In this document: piece after piece, positions 22,694-34,641 of the stretch
Layout: each line of letters opens with the position of its first letter
Numbering within the stretch: position 1 is the stretch's first letter
Assembly (NCBI GenBank): GCA_030867875.1
Contig: JAOWCC010001368.1
Span: 8,107,714 to 8,171,713, forward strand
Length of the DNA stretch: 64,000 bases
Source of the DNA: Actinernus sp. WN-2022
Taxonomy: Eukaryota; Cnidaria; Anthozoa; Actiniaria; Actinernidae
Direction of reading: 5' to 3'
Notes under the pieces: model-generated
Seen by the model: the letters and a program-made list of their open reading frames with translations, nothing else
What the model was told of the DNA's origin: nothing
The model's database searches: none
Position numbers and translations under genes: made by a program

Positions 22694-24391
22694 TCATGTA
22701 AAAGAAATTTTAAAGTGCCAAAAACCAATTGCTCTGTCTGAATTTTTCAAATAACCCCTGACCCCCCCCCCCCCCCCCCCCTTATAAAATTGCTTTATCT
22801 CGTGTTTTTGTCTTTAAAGCCCGTATATATATATATGTGTGTGTGTTCATGTTTTTCAGTTAAAACCTTTTACATTATTGTAAAGTCACCAATTCTAAGC
22901 TATCCTTTCTTGTGTTGTACAGCCACTTTATTACAATCAAGGGAACTAACTATACAGCAGGAATTGAGCCAGAAGGGACAATTTGGCCCTTCTGTGAGTT
23001 AACTGGCATTTCAATTTCTTTGTAAGCAGCCAAATTGGGTCAATTTGACCATTATTGTATCTTTTTCAAGGGACAAATGTATGTTTAAAGCGGGAATGGT
23101 GCAGTGGCGCAGCCTGGCTCGTTCCCTGATACAGTTATTTGGTCAAATAGAAAGATGTGTGTTTCCAGTTAGCAATCAAGTTTAGATTTCTCCTGTTGAC
23201 CCTACAACTTTTTGCACCAAAATTGGATTAGCTGGATTATCCTGTGTTGGTGGCTCTAAAAGGCAGGGAGAGGGGAACTGGCTTTTTTTTAAATTATACC
23301 AGTTCTGTGTTAGAGGGATTTAACTTTTTCAGTTGGTTTACAATCTTTGGTATTTAACAATCTTTTAAATTGTTCCTTACAAGCATAACTGCTTCATATT
23401 CCTTACAAAAAATGAGTATCTTTACATGCAGTCATGCATTGAAATTGCAACTAATACTTGTGGCATAAGCCTCGGTACATATTACAGCTTCCTGATTGAT
23501 ATTAAGGTATTTATCCTACAGTTCCTGATATACCTTGCCCACTACATGCACCAATTCAGTGACCTGTTGAGATAACAATTAAAGGAAAGGAATTAGTATG
23601 CCTTGGAAAAGGCAGCCAGCACAAAACACACACTTATTACCAGCTGGAATTTTGGCCTTCTCTCCAACACAATAGCTACTAAATGTAGTTAATTAATTTT
23701 AGAAACTAAATCGTCAACACTGACATTGGAGCGACTCTATTAGCTTATGTTTATCTTATGTACTTATATTGTATTAGCACTAGCTGCACTGTCTAGCACA
23801 TTTTCAGTGATGGCATATACCATAAATTATATATTAACTGAATGTTAAGCAAATTAATTAATTGTCAGGCATAAGAGCTTGAGGATAAATGGTGAGGCAT
23901 GTCAAAGATAGCCCAGGTTCACAAGCACAATGATTCATGTAGGGTCAATTCAATGTGGCTGCAAGCATAGAAATAAAAATGGCAGACATGAGTATAGAAT
24001 GCAGTTATGTTACCTAGCTACATGCTACTAATTGCTAGACAATGCTAGTAACTTGCAATCTGAAATGTGGCTCTAGGATATAAAGTTATTCCTACAAGGG
24101 TAAAACATAATCCCTGTGCTACCCACTTGCTTGTAAACACATAAAACAAAGAGGAAATACGCCAGTACTGGGGTAACCCCATCTAATTGTAAACAGGTCC
24201 TTAAAACAGTTGTTTGTAATGACACCCTTACTATCATGATTAACTATAAATTATTATACAAATGTTAATGCCACTTATGATGGCCCATGGTAATCAGGTT
24301 TTGATTTTGATGAAAGCTGTGTGACAAATTATTACAGTCAAACATGGAAATAACAATAGATATAAAAATAGACATGCAGAATAAAATAAAC
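22694..24391. other. no recognisable gene
   Basis: AT-rich with short frames only. No domain or splice-consistent exon was identified. Confidence 0.5.
22762..22781. repeat. 20-base poly(C) run
   Basis: C run 640 bp after the poly(G) run and complementary to it. CAATTG or CCAATTG occurs near both, so the two may be the ends of one old inverted element. Confidence 0.9.
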
Positions 24392-24394
24392 TTA

Positions 24395-24556
24395 TAGACC
24401 CATTCGAAAAATGCCGTCCAATTTAAAAAGCTATTGTCCTGGTAACGTGAACACGAGGCTAGTCAGTACAAACAAAAGCTTTTGAACGTGTAAGCGAGGC
24501 TAGTCAGTACTAAACAATAGTTAATTAAATTGGACGCCATTTTTCGAATAGGTCTA
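24395..24556. mobile_element. PIF/Harbinger-like MITE, 162 bp
   Basis: Termini TAGACCCATTCGAAAAATG and the complement of the right end, TAGACCTATTCGAAAAATG, are about 40 bp long. TTA flanks both ends (24392-24394 and 24557-24559). The centre carries a direct repeat CGAGGCTAGTCAGTAC. Confidence 0.83.
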
Positions 24557-24559
24557 TTA

Positions 24560-25469
24560 TTACTGTAAATTTAATAGTGCTAATTACTATATTTTTGCAT
24601 TATCTATAATTTACAAAAATGTATTATTTTTAATAGATGTACCTAGCATTTGGCAACTAATATGCTCTTGCATGTGTTTAGTTTGCATTTAGTTTATTAA
24701 TAGTAAGCTTTTAATACATAGATTATATTTATAGTGCTTTCTAATAATTTTATAATCCCATACAGTATATGATCATATTATGACACCCATTTTGTAAAGT
24801 TCTCTTTGACGAATTTCCTTTTATAACCACAAGCCGTTTAAGCATCTGGCTTTGTCCCTTCACTACATTATTGTAATTGTTATTTTGTAGAATGTGAATG
24901 TGCCTAAAACCACAGAAGAAAATAACAAAACCTTTGGAACCAAGGGGCAGGGGTTTGCAAGATGCCGGACAGCAAATTTCGTATGAACACGGCGTAGTTG
25001 ACAAGCATTAACTTTAAAGATTATTTCAAATGCTATCAAGGTACATTTTTGCCTTCGGCTTCCTGTAAATCTATACACTGCATCACCGCTAAAGTCTAAA
25101 AAGGCTAAAAGTAGCCAACAAATTTTGTGAAAACAATTCTAACGTGCAGACTGCACTCGTACTCCCAAGACTATTTTTGAAGGGGTTTCGACTTACCTGA
25201 CCTCCTGATTTCTACTGGTCTTCATCCACCAGATATACTCAGGCTTTCGTTGCTAATTAGGTACATTGGTAGGCGAATAAATTTCCGAAAAGGAATCTTT
25301 TTCCAGACCCATCTGCTTCATTCAGTCGAACATTATTCCAGCTTTTTCAAACTCGAATCACGCATGCGCAGACGTTTTTCAGCGCTGTCTACTGTACCGG
25401 CTCGATTTCAGTTTCGCCTAGGCAAGCACAGGTAGCCCACACAGACCACAGGGAGTCCACTGCAAGATT
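24560..25469. other. no recognisable gene
   Basis: Nothing supported. AGGCAAGCACAGGTAGCCC at 25422-25440 shares the CACAGGTAGCCC motif with the palindrome at 8154-8230. Confidence 0.5.
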
Positions 25470-27660
25470 AGGATAATAATAATAATAATAATAATACGTA
25501 TTAGGAGCATCATACATAAGTCTCGATGCTCTTACAATAGTAGAATAACTATTTCTACAAAAGACTAATTAATCTAATTACAATATATATAAAAACTAAC
25601 TACTACTGAAAATAAAGGTCTTAAGTAATAATTTAAAACGTATTAGGAGCATATATATAAGTCTCGATGCCCTTACAATAGGAAAATAACTATTTCTACA
25701 AAAGACTAATTAATCTAATTAAATATATATATAAACTATAAAAAACTAACTACTACTGAAAAGAAAGGTCTTAAGTGATGATTTAAAATGGCTTAAAGAG
25801 TCTGTGCATCTTAGATGTACTGGTAGCGAATTCCATAATCTTGCCGCAGCAACTGAAAACGATCTGTCACCGTATGTCTTAGTGTTCGATCTAGGGACTG
25901 ATAATAAATTAAGTGTAGAGGACCTAAGAGAACGGGCAGGTTTGTAAAGGTTCAAGAATTCGTTAATGTAGCTTGGCCATAAAGAGCCTTAAACGTAATT
26001 AAAAGTAGCTTAAAAGTAATTATGTCTCTGAGACCGGTAACCAATGGAGTTTGCGCAGTACAGGGGAGATGTGATCAGATTTCTTCACCCTGGTAACAAG
26101 TCTGGCAGCCGTGTTTTGAACACGCTGGAGCTTGTCAAGTTCCGTTGCTGGTAAACCAAACAAGATACTGTTGCATGAGTCAAGTTTTGACGTAATGAAT
26201 GCATGGACCAACCTTTCACAGTCAGCTTGGCTTAAATGTTTCCTGATCTTACCAATGTTCCTGATAGCCAAGGAGGCAGATTTGCAGACGGTTGTTTACA
26301 TGATTAGTCAGCTTTAGATGTCTATCCACAGTAACTCCAAGGTCGCGTGCAGCCAGTTTAGGATAAATAAGGACACCATCCACGTTTTCTCCCGAAATAT
26401 GTTCACATTGAGTGGTATATCGAGATGTAAGATGGACAACTTCAGTTTTACTAGGGTTACACGCAAGGCCATTGGAAGTACACCAAATAATAATATCTTT
26501 CACACACAATTCAAGCTTGGACAATATTGCAGAACGATCATGGAGGGAATTGATAGACACGTAGAGTTGTGTGTCGTCCGCGTATATCATACAATCCAAT
26601 CCATGAGCGGTGATCACATCCTCCAATGGAGCAAAGAAAAGTGAGAACAAAAGTGGACCCAGCACGGACCCTGTGGGACACCATGGCGCAATGTTCTATC
26701 AGAAGAGAAAGTATCCTTAACCATGACCGACTGGGTACGATCTAGAAGGTACGAGCGAAACCATTGAAGAACTGTACAATTTATCCCGTATCGATATTGG
26801 AGTCTTTCTAAGAGGGCGGCATGGTCTGATAGTGTCAAACGCCGACGACAAGTCTAGAAGTACCAGAACCACTTCATGATGTTTATCGATTGCACACAAG
26901 ATGTCGTTGAACACGCGTAGAAGGGCCGTTTCAGTGCTGTGAAAGCGCCTGTACGCAGACTGTAGCTTAGCCAAAAGGTCGTTTGTAATGAGGTAGTTCA
27001 TAGTCTGAGTAGCAGCTACTCGTTCAAGAGTCTTAGATAGGAAAGCAACGTTCGTGATTGGACGGTAGCTCGAGAACTCGTCGTGGCCAAGAGTTTTCTT
27101 TTTGATTGACGGACGAATAACGCCTTTCTTGAGAGACGAAGGGAACACACCAGATGACAATGATGTGTTAACTAGGTTAGTTAGTGGACCAGCTTAAAGT
27201 ACGTCAACAGATTGTTTCAATACTTGAGTCGGTACTGGATCAAGAGTACAAGATTTGGGTTTGGAGTGCTCCACAATTTCGCGGATGTAGTTCTCAGATA
27301 CCGCAGTGAATTATACATATTGTCCCTCAGTTTCTGTACCTTGGAGGTGAAATAATCACTGAAATCTTCTGCCAGAGAATGTAGGGACTCGTGGGACGGT
27401 AAGGGAGGAACTGGTTTAACCTTAAACATACCCTCAATCATACGGAACAACTGGTTCTGGTCAGAGCCGGATATCTGTGCTTTATAGTAGTCAGATTTCG
27501 CATAATTAAGTGCAGCCGTATATGTGCGACAACGCTCTTTGTATATCTGAAAGTGAACTTCGAGGCGTGTGGACAGATATTTACGCTCACATTGACGTAT
27601 TTGCCTCTTTAATGCTCTTAGAGTGTCATTAAACCACGGCGCATTCGGCATTTAGGTTGC
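25470..27660 (-). pseudogene. degenerate LINE ORF2 (CR1/L2-like)
   Basis: Reading down the minus strand, successive frames encode one reverse transcriptase. 27651-27217 is the endonuclease-RT linker (NAPWFNDTLRALKRQIRQCE). 27160-26717 has SYRPITNVAFLSKTLERV, LQSAYRRFHSTETALL and LLDLSSAFDTI. 26838-26614 has LLDRTQSVMV and GVPQG. 26665-26249 has LGPLLFSLFFAPLED and catalytic YADDTQLYVS. 26271-26020 has NTAARLVTRVKKSDHISPV and LHWLPV. 25955-25746 has AARLWNSLPVHLR. At least four frameshifts separate them. The endonuclease is missing, and the element stops within about 20 bp of the foldback insertion at 27678. The tail is a (TAA)n repeat at 25474-25495. Confidence 0.88.
25495..25790 (-). repeat. 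tandem duplication of the LINE 3' region (about 150 bp)
   Basis: ACGTATTAGGAGCAT...AAGTCTCGATGC...CTACAAAAGACTAATTAATC occurs twice in tandem (about 25495-25640 and 25637-25790), with a dozen or so differences. It joins the end of the ORF to the TAA tail. Confidence 0.85.
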
Positions 27661-28626
27661 GTTCTCCTTCGTCGAACCACAGCAAACTCAAGCTCTGTTT
27701 GTGTTTTAAATTATAAAGGTTTGTATGAGATTTTTAACGAGTATTTGGTTGTATCCGTTAGGCCAGAAATACTGAAATAAAATCAATGAAAACTCCCCTG
27801 AAGTCTTTATCTGTTCTTCATTGGGCTCTGTATGCAATTTCAGCGAATTCTGTTAAAATTTTACCCCTCGACCTCTCCAACTAAGAAAGAAGGCAAGGAC
27901 GGACGCAACCGCCATTTCTCGATCCCAATCACTCGAACATCATGCTCGAATTTTCATCCAAAATCAATGCCAACCGCAACTAGACCTCAAATAATAGCAC
28001 AACAGTATCTATTCCAAGAGCCTCGTGCCATTTAATTGAAATAATCCCCATTTCTCGAGCCAACCGTGCACGCTCATGACCTCGATTTTCAGCAGTGCGA
28101 CTGATGAGAAAGATATCATAACAAATTCCCTCGTTACCTCGTAATTACATAAAATCTTGTGAAAATATCGAACACAACAGTTTTAATAAATTAAGGTACA
28201 GTACTTTACATGCGATCATTCGAACCCGGATTTGAATCAACAGAAAGCCCGTCAGTAAAATTAACTGGTACGTTAATTTGCTTATAAACTTAATTACCAG
28301 GCTCGAATCGAAGAATAAAAGGAAACAGATATCCCAGCTTTTCTCTTCTACGCAGCGAGCTTCCTTCTAGCTCTTATGATCTCTTGAACGTGGACAACAT
28401 GTTTATAAAGTAACCAGAAAAGTAACTTCACAGTATCATGGGTTTTTAATAGTTGAGGGCTTGAGGCAATGGGCTCCTGGTCGAGTCCTGGACCCTGGTT
28501 GGGGCTTGAGAGCCAATAGACAACAATGTTTTTCATGTATAAGGCGGCTCTAATTGTTTAAAATAGAGGAAAAGATTAAATAAAACTGAGAAAGGAGAAA
28601 AAGAAGTAAAAAAAAATTTTGTTTTA

Positions 28627-28700
28627 GTGCCTGGTGTAGACTCGAACCACCGGTCGTTGGATCAGAAGCGCACGCTCTAAACCACTGTACCATAGGGCCA
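28627..28700 (-). mobile_element. tRNA-like SINE head
   Basis: On the minus strand GGTACAGTGGTTTAGAGCG (A box) and GGTGGTTCGAGTCTAC (B box) have tRNA spacing. The two ends (GGCCCTA and CAGGCAC) cannot pair as an acceptor stem, and the T stem has a mismatch. It is therefore a SINE head or decayed tRNA, not a working tRNA gene. Confidence 0.6.
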
Positions 28701-28831
28701 ACTTAAGTGGAGGAGTGTTCAAAATAAGATATATACGTACGTTCGAGCCCGTGAACTTTTGGCAGCTAGCCGTTGCTAAGCGTTGCCAACTTCTCCCAGT
28801 CACGAATCCCAACGGCCGGATTTATTTGAAA

Positions 28832-30537
28832 CAAGAGCCCATCTGGGCTTTCACTCGAGCCACATGAGATTGAAGATGAAATTACACTTTCATTTGAAAT
28901 CCTCTAGTAATAACCGAAGGGAAGAATTATTAGCTGAATTTAGCAGTCTTTAGGAGTGGCTGGTAGCGCGGTGACATTCATTCTCTGCTCCCCTAGTATA
29001 TATATATATGTAATTTAATATTTTTGTTTTTCTCGTGTATGTAAATTAAAGAAGTTGACCTCTACTTTAATATTCATGTTCATGTTACGCAAAACTATGA
29101 ACTGATAGCATCCTAAAATTCGGCAATCTTGCTTATGTTGGTGTGCTCTTTCAAACCATTACGTTATTGTTTGCATTTATCGAGTTTTCAAATTTAATAC
29201 CTGCAGCTCCGAAAGAAATTAACTTCAATTGTGCTCAGAAAATAAATCAAAGCATTGTAGATGTAGGCTTTGCTTCCAAAATTTATTTAGAATCCACTGA
29301 TAAATTCAAGTAAACTTAATGGTTGAACAGTAGTTCCTTCTCATTGTTTACTGGTGGATACATAGTCAGGGTTTCAGTAATTTATAGCCACTTACGTTTC
29401 ATTGCCAGACCTAGTCTCGTTGTTCTGTGCTTTTAAGGTCTCTTGTACAAACATTTATCCAATGCTGACATTTCTCACTGAATTTGCTGTAAAGGTTTTG
29501 GAACAGAAAAGCTCCTCCTGTGAGTGATCAAAAAGGCCGAGAAAAGATGAGAAACCTGATCTACCAGCGGTGTACCGATCGATCATGCTTCATTCTCCGA
29601 GACATATCTCTTTGAGCGCCGGATTCACTCTTACATCTCCCCCAGCAACAATGCTTGGTATAGTCAACATTACTGATATGACTAGGAATCTTACTGAAGC
29701 AGCTGAAGGCATTGATTCTTTTTTTTTATCGAAAAAAATACGAATTCGGTCCTAATTTAGTCTGCTGTTCTGCAGGTTCAGAGTACTAATAGATGAGTGT
29801 CTCAACTTTATGTTTATATTTGTCCCAAATTATAAGTTGTATCCTGTCCACCTATGATGGAGCTATCACTGTATTTCTCTACTGTTCTTTCTACCCTGCG
29901 GCTCTTTGATCGCGTCCATATCGGTATTTGGTGGACTAAAGATTATTAACTGAAATGCCCGTTTTGTTTATCTCTATTTAAAAGCTTTTACCCTCCTTCC
30001 CAAAACTGCAGTCTGCTCATTATATTACAGAACTATAAAGGGAACTGTTGGAAGCCTTTAATTTCTCGAACCAAAATCTCGGCCGTGAGAGGAGTCTTGT
30101 CAATGTCTTGTTTACCGTGAGAGTTGAATAACTGCTTCGGTCATCATATTCTGTGCCGAGTGAGTGTTTATTACCTACGAAACGTACCTCCAACAAGAGC
30201 GCCAGTTGTAATATCCTGAGCCTGTTGGGAGTGTTGGAAGGCTTTCGCACGAGTGAACTTAAATAAAACATTAAACTGGCTTACATTTGAGAGATGGGAC
30301 TCCAAATTTGAGAGAAAATTCCTCGCGCCGTCTTCCACCATCTTGCTTTACTGTATTTAATTATGTAAAGACATTAACCTGGCGATTGTTGCGTGACCAG
30401 CACAGTGCAATCTGATTGGTGTGAATTTGACCTTTAACGCATGCGCAGAAATTTTGCTACATGAAACAAAAATAAATAAAAAATAAATAACGACTTGCAT
30501 TTTTAGACTCGGCGCTGCCACAGGCAGCCCGAGTAAT
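28832..30537 (+). mobile_element. Helitron2/Helentron-like non-autonomous repeat, copy 2
   Basis: Same start (CAAGAGCCCATCTGGGCTTT) and end (GCTGCCACAGGCAGCCCGAG) as 1131-2733. It keeps an internal section (about 29090-29757) that copy 1 lacks, and lacks a section corresponding to roughly 1785-2390 of copy 1. It lies between the two arms of the foldback element. Confidence 0.68.
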
Positions 30538-30707
30538 TAGGTTCGATTTAGGCTCGAGAAATGGGGATTATTTCAATTAAATGGCACGAAGCTCTTGGAA
30601 TAGATACTGTTGTGCTATTATTTGAGGTCTAGTTGCGGTTGGCATTGATTTTGGATGAAAATTCGAGCATGATGTTCGATACCCTGGTGCCAGAGGTTCT
30701 AGGTTTT

Positions 30708-33038
30708 GGGTAAGTACAAAACACGGACCCCCGGTCCATGGACTCCATCGTGGACCCGGTCCATGGACCCCGTGTGGACTGTCCATGGACCCCGTATAAA
30801 ATTTTCTCAAATTCTAAAAAAACATAAATTTTGCGAAATGTTTCCGCAAGGCCAGGAAATAAGGTCGTGCTGAGAAATAAGTCTCTTGATGAGGTGTTAA
30901 AAGCCTCCTTCATTATTGGATATTGCGCTGAATCAATCAATCAATCTGTTTATATTCACGAAATTACTTTTTTCACAGTATTAACGGCTAAATAAACCCT
31001 TACGGGCTTTTACAAAGTACTGTAGCCTCTGTATCTACATTCAATAATATAATATACAAGCTCATACAGGCAATCAGGTCATGTCAGATCAAGACTACAT
31101 AGTAAATAAATCACACGTGTTTTTACAAAGTACTGTAGCCTCTGTATCTACATTCAATAATATAATATACAAGCTCATACAGGCAATCAGGTCATGTCAG
31201 ATCAAGACTACATAGTAAATAAATCACACGTGTTTTTACAAAGTACTGTAGCCTCTGTATCTACATTCAATAATATAATATACAAGCTCATACAGGCAAT
31301 CAGGTCATGTCAGATCAAGACTACATAGTAAATAAATCACACGTGTTTTTACAAAGTACTGTAGCCTCTGTATCTACATTCAATAATATAATATACAAGC
31401 TCATACAGGCAATCAGGTCATGACAGATCAAGACTACATATTAAATAAATCACACGTGTTTTTACAAAGTACTGTAGCCTCTGTATCTACATTCAATAAT
31501 ATAATATACAAGCTCATACAGGCAATCAGGTCATGACAGATCAAGACTACATATTAAATAAATCACACGTGTTTTTACAAAGTACTGTAGCCTCTGTATC
31601 TACATTCAATAATATAATATACAAGCTCATACAGGCAATCAGGTCATGACAGATCAAGACTACATAGTAAATAAATCACACGTGTTTTTACAAAGTACTG
31701 TAGCCTCTGTATCTACATTCAATAATATAATATACAAGCTCATACAGGCAATCAGGTCATGACAGATCAAGACTACATATTAAATAAATCACACGTGTTT
31801 TTACAAAGTACTGTAGCCTCTGTATCTACATTCAATAATATAATATACAAGCTCATACAGGCAATCAGGTCATGACAGATCAAGACTACATATTAAATAA
31901 ATCACATGTGTTTTTCAATCAGCAGCATCAGAACCAATATCCAATATATAAAAATATATACAAGACTGAGAATATATATGAAACATCGACCGATATCGCA
32001 CATTTCATTTCAGTGGCGTAAAATTAGACTTGTAAATAAAATCATTTCACAATTATGCTCCCAAGGAGGGAACAGCGAAACTCAACGACGAATAACTGAC
32101 AGTATAGCGATACTTACTGTGACGTCACACAGGCCAGTCACGCCACATTTGTTGCTTTCTGTGGTTGGCAGAAACGAAGCGTGAACCCAGTCAGATGCTT
32201 ATAAAATATCACAGGTCGGTGCTTATTCATCGCCAAATTACTTTCTTGTTCTTCCAAAATGCAAGCAAGCCCTTTCATCGAAGCTTATATGCTCTTAACT
32301 TATTAGTCTTATAAAGGAATTAAGATTTGGAATCAGAATTGAGACTTTAGATGTATTTTGTGAGACCTAAATCGCTATTTCCCATACAAGTCATACAAAC
32401 ACGCGGGTTTTTTTGCCAACCACATTATATATGCAAATATATAAATGACGTCAGTGTTTACAAGCAGACGCGACTTTACTGACCCGAAACATGTCACAGC
32501 TATGGAAGAATAACACTTTTCTATTTTTTTTTGGCCAAACGTCCTGCCTCGATAAGGACAATTAGGTTACAATGGGAACTTTCTGAAGCTTAGTTTTCCT
32601 CTATACTTTATCGTGAAAATGTCTAAAACGCAGTGTATCGCAGTGCAAAATTGCAACTGATGCCCAAAATTTCATAGTCGAGCGTTGCGTGACAGAGCGA
32701 CGGCAGTAATTAATTATTCACTAAATCATTTTCGTCTAGTATTATTAAAAGTGAAGTATGCAAAGAAGCACCTCTCCGTTGTCAATCAAAATAACATGTT
32801 CTCACGATCCTTATCGCACTTCATCATCAGACTTATTTGTCAGCATGACCTTAGTTGTTGTTCGAAACATTTTCAGCGAAGTGAAAATCGCAAGGAAAGG
32901 ATAACGTACATTTCGCAATTTTTTTTTTTTAGAATTTGAGAAAATTTTATAGGGGGTCCATGGACAGTCCACACGGGGTCCATGGACCGGGTCCACGAGG
33001 GGGTCCATGGACCGGGGGTCAGTGTTTTGTACTTACCC
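30708..33038. mobile_element. 2.3-kb element with about 130-bp terminal inverted repeats, 9-bp target duplication
   Basis: Termini start GGGTAAGTACAAAACAC and include three GGTCCATGGAC-type subrepeats. The arms stay similar to GCGAAATGT (30708-30840 versus 32900-33038). CTAGGTTTT flanks it (30699-30707 and 33039-33047). Long termini and a 9-bp duplication are typical of Mutator-like elements, but no transposase is encoded, so the superfamily is inferred. It carries the 113-bp tandem array. Confidence 0.85.
31011..31914. repeat. 113-bp tandem repeat, 8 copies
   Basis: TACAAAGTACTGTAGCCTCT recurs exactly every 113 bases from 31011 (31011, 31124, 31237, 31350, 31463, 31576, 31689, 31802). Units are almost identical. 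The few variants (CATGTCAG or CATGACAG; TAGTAAATAAA or TATTAAATAAA) are shared between adjacent units, showing recent stepwise or block duplication. There is no long open frame. Confidence 0.97.
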
Positions 33039-33078
33039 CTAGGTTTTGGTTCTAGGTTTTGTCTAGGTTAGGTTAAGG

Positions 33079-33522
33079 GAGGGGCTGAATGGGGTTAACT
33101 GATAACTGAGAAATGGCCAAAAATATTACTGTTAACTGAGAATTTTACCTTATTTTAGCTGTTAGCTGATATTTGTGAGATAGCTGTTACCTGATATTTC
33201 ATTATTTTTTATTAAAATGACGTAACGTCACATGCTATTTTTGGCTTTTCGGATGGTTTTCGACAGATTTGATCGAGTTGATAATACATGACACATCAGA
33301 GTTATCTGATACTAGAAAAATCTATTGAATAGACAAAATGTAGTGTTTGATGTTGAATTAGCGGTTATTATTCATTTCATACCAGGAAATATGTATTCAA
33401 ATCAGGTTAGGGTAGTCTTTTTATATAACTTAACTGATAACAGCAAAATTTAACTGATAACTGATTAAATAGCTAAAAATTTAGCTGTTAACTGATATTG
33501 GTACCCCCCCATTCAGCCCCTC
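33079..33522. mobile_element. 444-bp MITE with TTAAGG target duplication
   Basis: Termini GAGGGGCTGAATGGGG and its complement are flanked by TTAAGG (33073-33078 and 33523-33528). The interior is made of degenerate TTAACTGATAACTGA repeats. It is nested in the TACCCTGG MITE. Confidence 0.85.
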
Positions 33523-34159
33523 TTAAGGCGCGAAGCGCCGTCATCGAGGAGCGAAGCGACGAGAGGGAGACTTCTAGATTCTCTGGCAACCAGGGTAGAT
33601 GTTCGAGTGATTGGGATCGAGAAATGGCGGTTGCGTCCGGCTTGCCTTCTTTCTTAGTTGGAGAGGTCGAGGGGTAAAATTTCAACAGAATTCGCTGAAA
33701 TTGCATACAGAGCCCAATGAAGAACAGATAAAGACTTCAGGGGAGTTTTCATTGATTTTATTTCAGTATTTCTGGCCTAACCAAATACTCGTTAAAAATC
33801 TCATACAAACCCTTATAATTTAAAACACAAACAGAGCTTGGGTTTCCTGTGGTCGAACGCAATACCCACCCCCTAAACGCAAATATTTACTCTCCCTCCC
33901 CTAGTAATCCAGCAAATGAAATCGATACTCAATCAATATTTGGCAAAAATGAGGCAACAACTACGAATCTGATAAATCGTGGATAAATTTGACCATATCA
34001 CGAACACAAGTATTGGCAACGTTCTCTTCTTCGATTTATACAAAACCAGGAGCCCATTGGCAAAAAAGAGAGAAAACATAAGGTTTTTACTTTGAGGTTT
34101 GAAAACAGATAATTGAATCAAACTCACGCCACAAACACTCGAGGGATCGCCTTCGGGAT

Positions 34160-34600
34160 TTGCGATGCCGCAGTTTGACGCAGTGCGGCAGTTGCAGCAT
34201 TGACGTAGCATGATTTACATAAGTAAGAACAACCAATCAAATGTTAGACTGATAAACTGCGGCTGCCGCAGTTTCTTTCATGACGTCATGACGCAGTCGA
34301 AGTACCCTCATTTAAAATTCATAACATGCCGCAGTTTAATTTGCATAAAATATAATACGGACCAATCAAAACTCCCTAGAGACAAGATCGAGTACAGCAT
34401 GAATATTTCTGTTTGGTGCAGCAGTCTCGCTTTCCGTTAAATATATTGGAGAATTTCTAGGGCATTAAGAACTGAACGTATTGAAATATAACTTCTCATG
34501 TCACAAAGTCGTTCGGAAGTGTTTATTTGGGTGATGAAGCGTAAATTTCGGTAAGAAAAGAAAGTGTTAAGTCTGTTGCCGCAGATTGACGCAGTTTACA
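34160..34600. promoter_or_regulatory. upstream region of calmodulin with repeated GCCGCAGTTTGACGCAG-like motifs
   Basis: TGCCGCAGTTTGACGCAG (34168), CTGCCGCAGTTT (34264), CATGCCGCAGTTTAAT (34326) and TTGCCGCAGATTGACGCAGT (34577) are spread over 430 bp before the calmodulin 5' exon. CCAAT lies at about 34227 and 34359. They may be promoter elements or remains of an inverted-repeat insertion; the sequence alone does not decide. Confidence 0.45.
34281..34288 (+). promoter_or_regulatory. palindromic CRE (TGACGTCA)
   Basis: Full cAMP-response-element palindrome about 475 bp before the calmodulin ATG. The same octamer also occurs in several repeats in this window, so its role is uncertain. Confidence 0.4.
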
Positions 34601-34641
34601 CTCGTGGCTTTCCATATTTGGTTTGTGATTGTCTTGTTCAG

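Larger units (their letters stand above)
30680..33597. mobile_element. small MITE (TACCCTGG ends) split by two later insertions
   Basis: Left end TACCCTGGTGCCAGAGGTTC; the complement of the right end is TACCCTGGTTGCCAGAGAAT. GATGTTCGA flanks both sides (30671-30679 and 33598-33606). The other arm of the foldback element keeps the uninterrupted site with one GATGTTCGA (complement at about 27932-27940), which proves insertion. Removing the nested elements leaves roughly 130 bp containing CGCGAAGCGCCGTC. Confidence 0.9.
27678..33851. mobile_element. large inverted-repeat (foldback) element, CACAG ends, 7-bp target duplication
   Basis: The left arm 27678-28058 is repeated inverted in the right arm: 33851-33607 matches 27678-27935, and 30670-30550 matches 27936-28058. 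The right arm is interrupted by later insertions. The ends are CACAGCAAACTCAAGCTCTG and CACAGGAAACCCAAGCTCTG (complement of the right end). GTCGAAC flanks both sides (27671-27677 and 33852-33858). The region between the arms (28059-30549) holds about 770 bp of unassigned sequence and the second Helitron-like copy. No transposase was found. Confidence 0.8.

Noticed and set aside
28627..28700. functional tRNA gene
   Set aside because: The acceptor ends do not pair and the T stem is mismatched; best read as a SINE head.
31011..31914. CRISPR array or repetitive protein gene
   Set aside because: Whole 113-bp units repeat with no spacers, and no frame stays open through the array.
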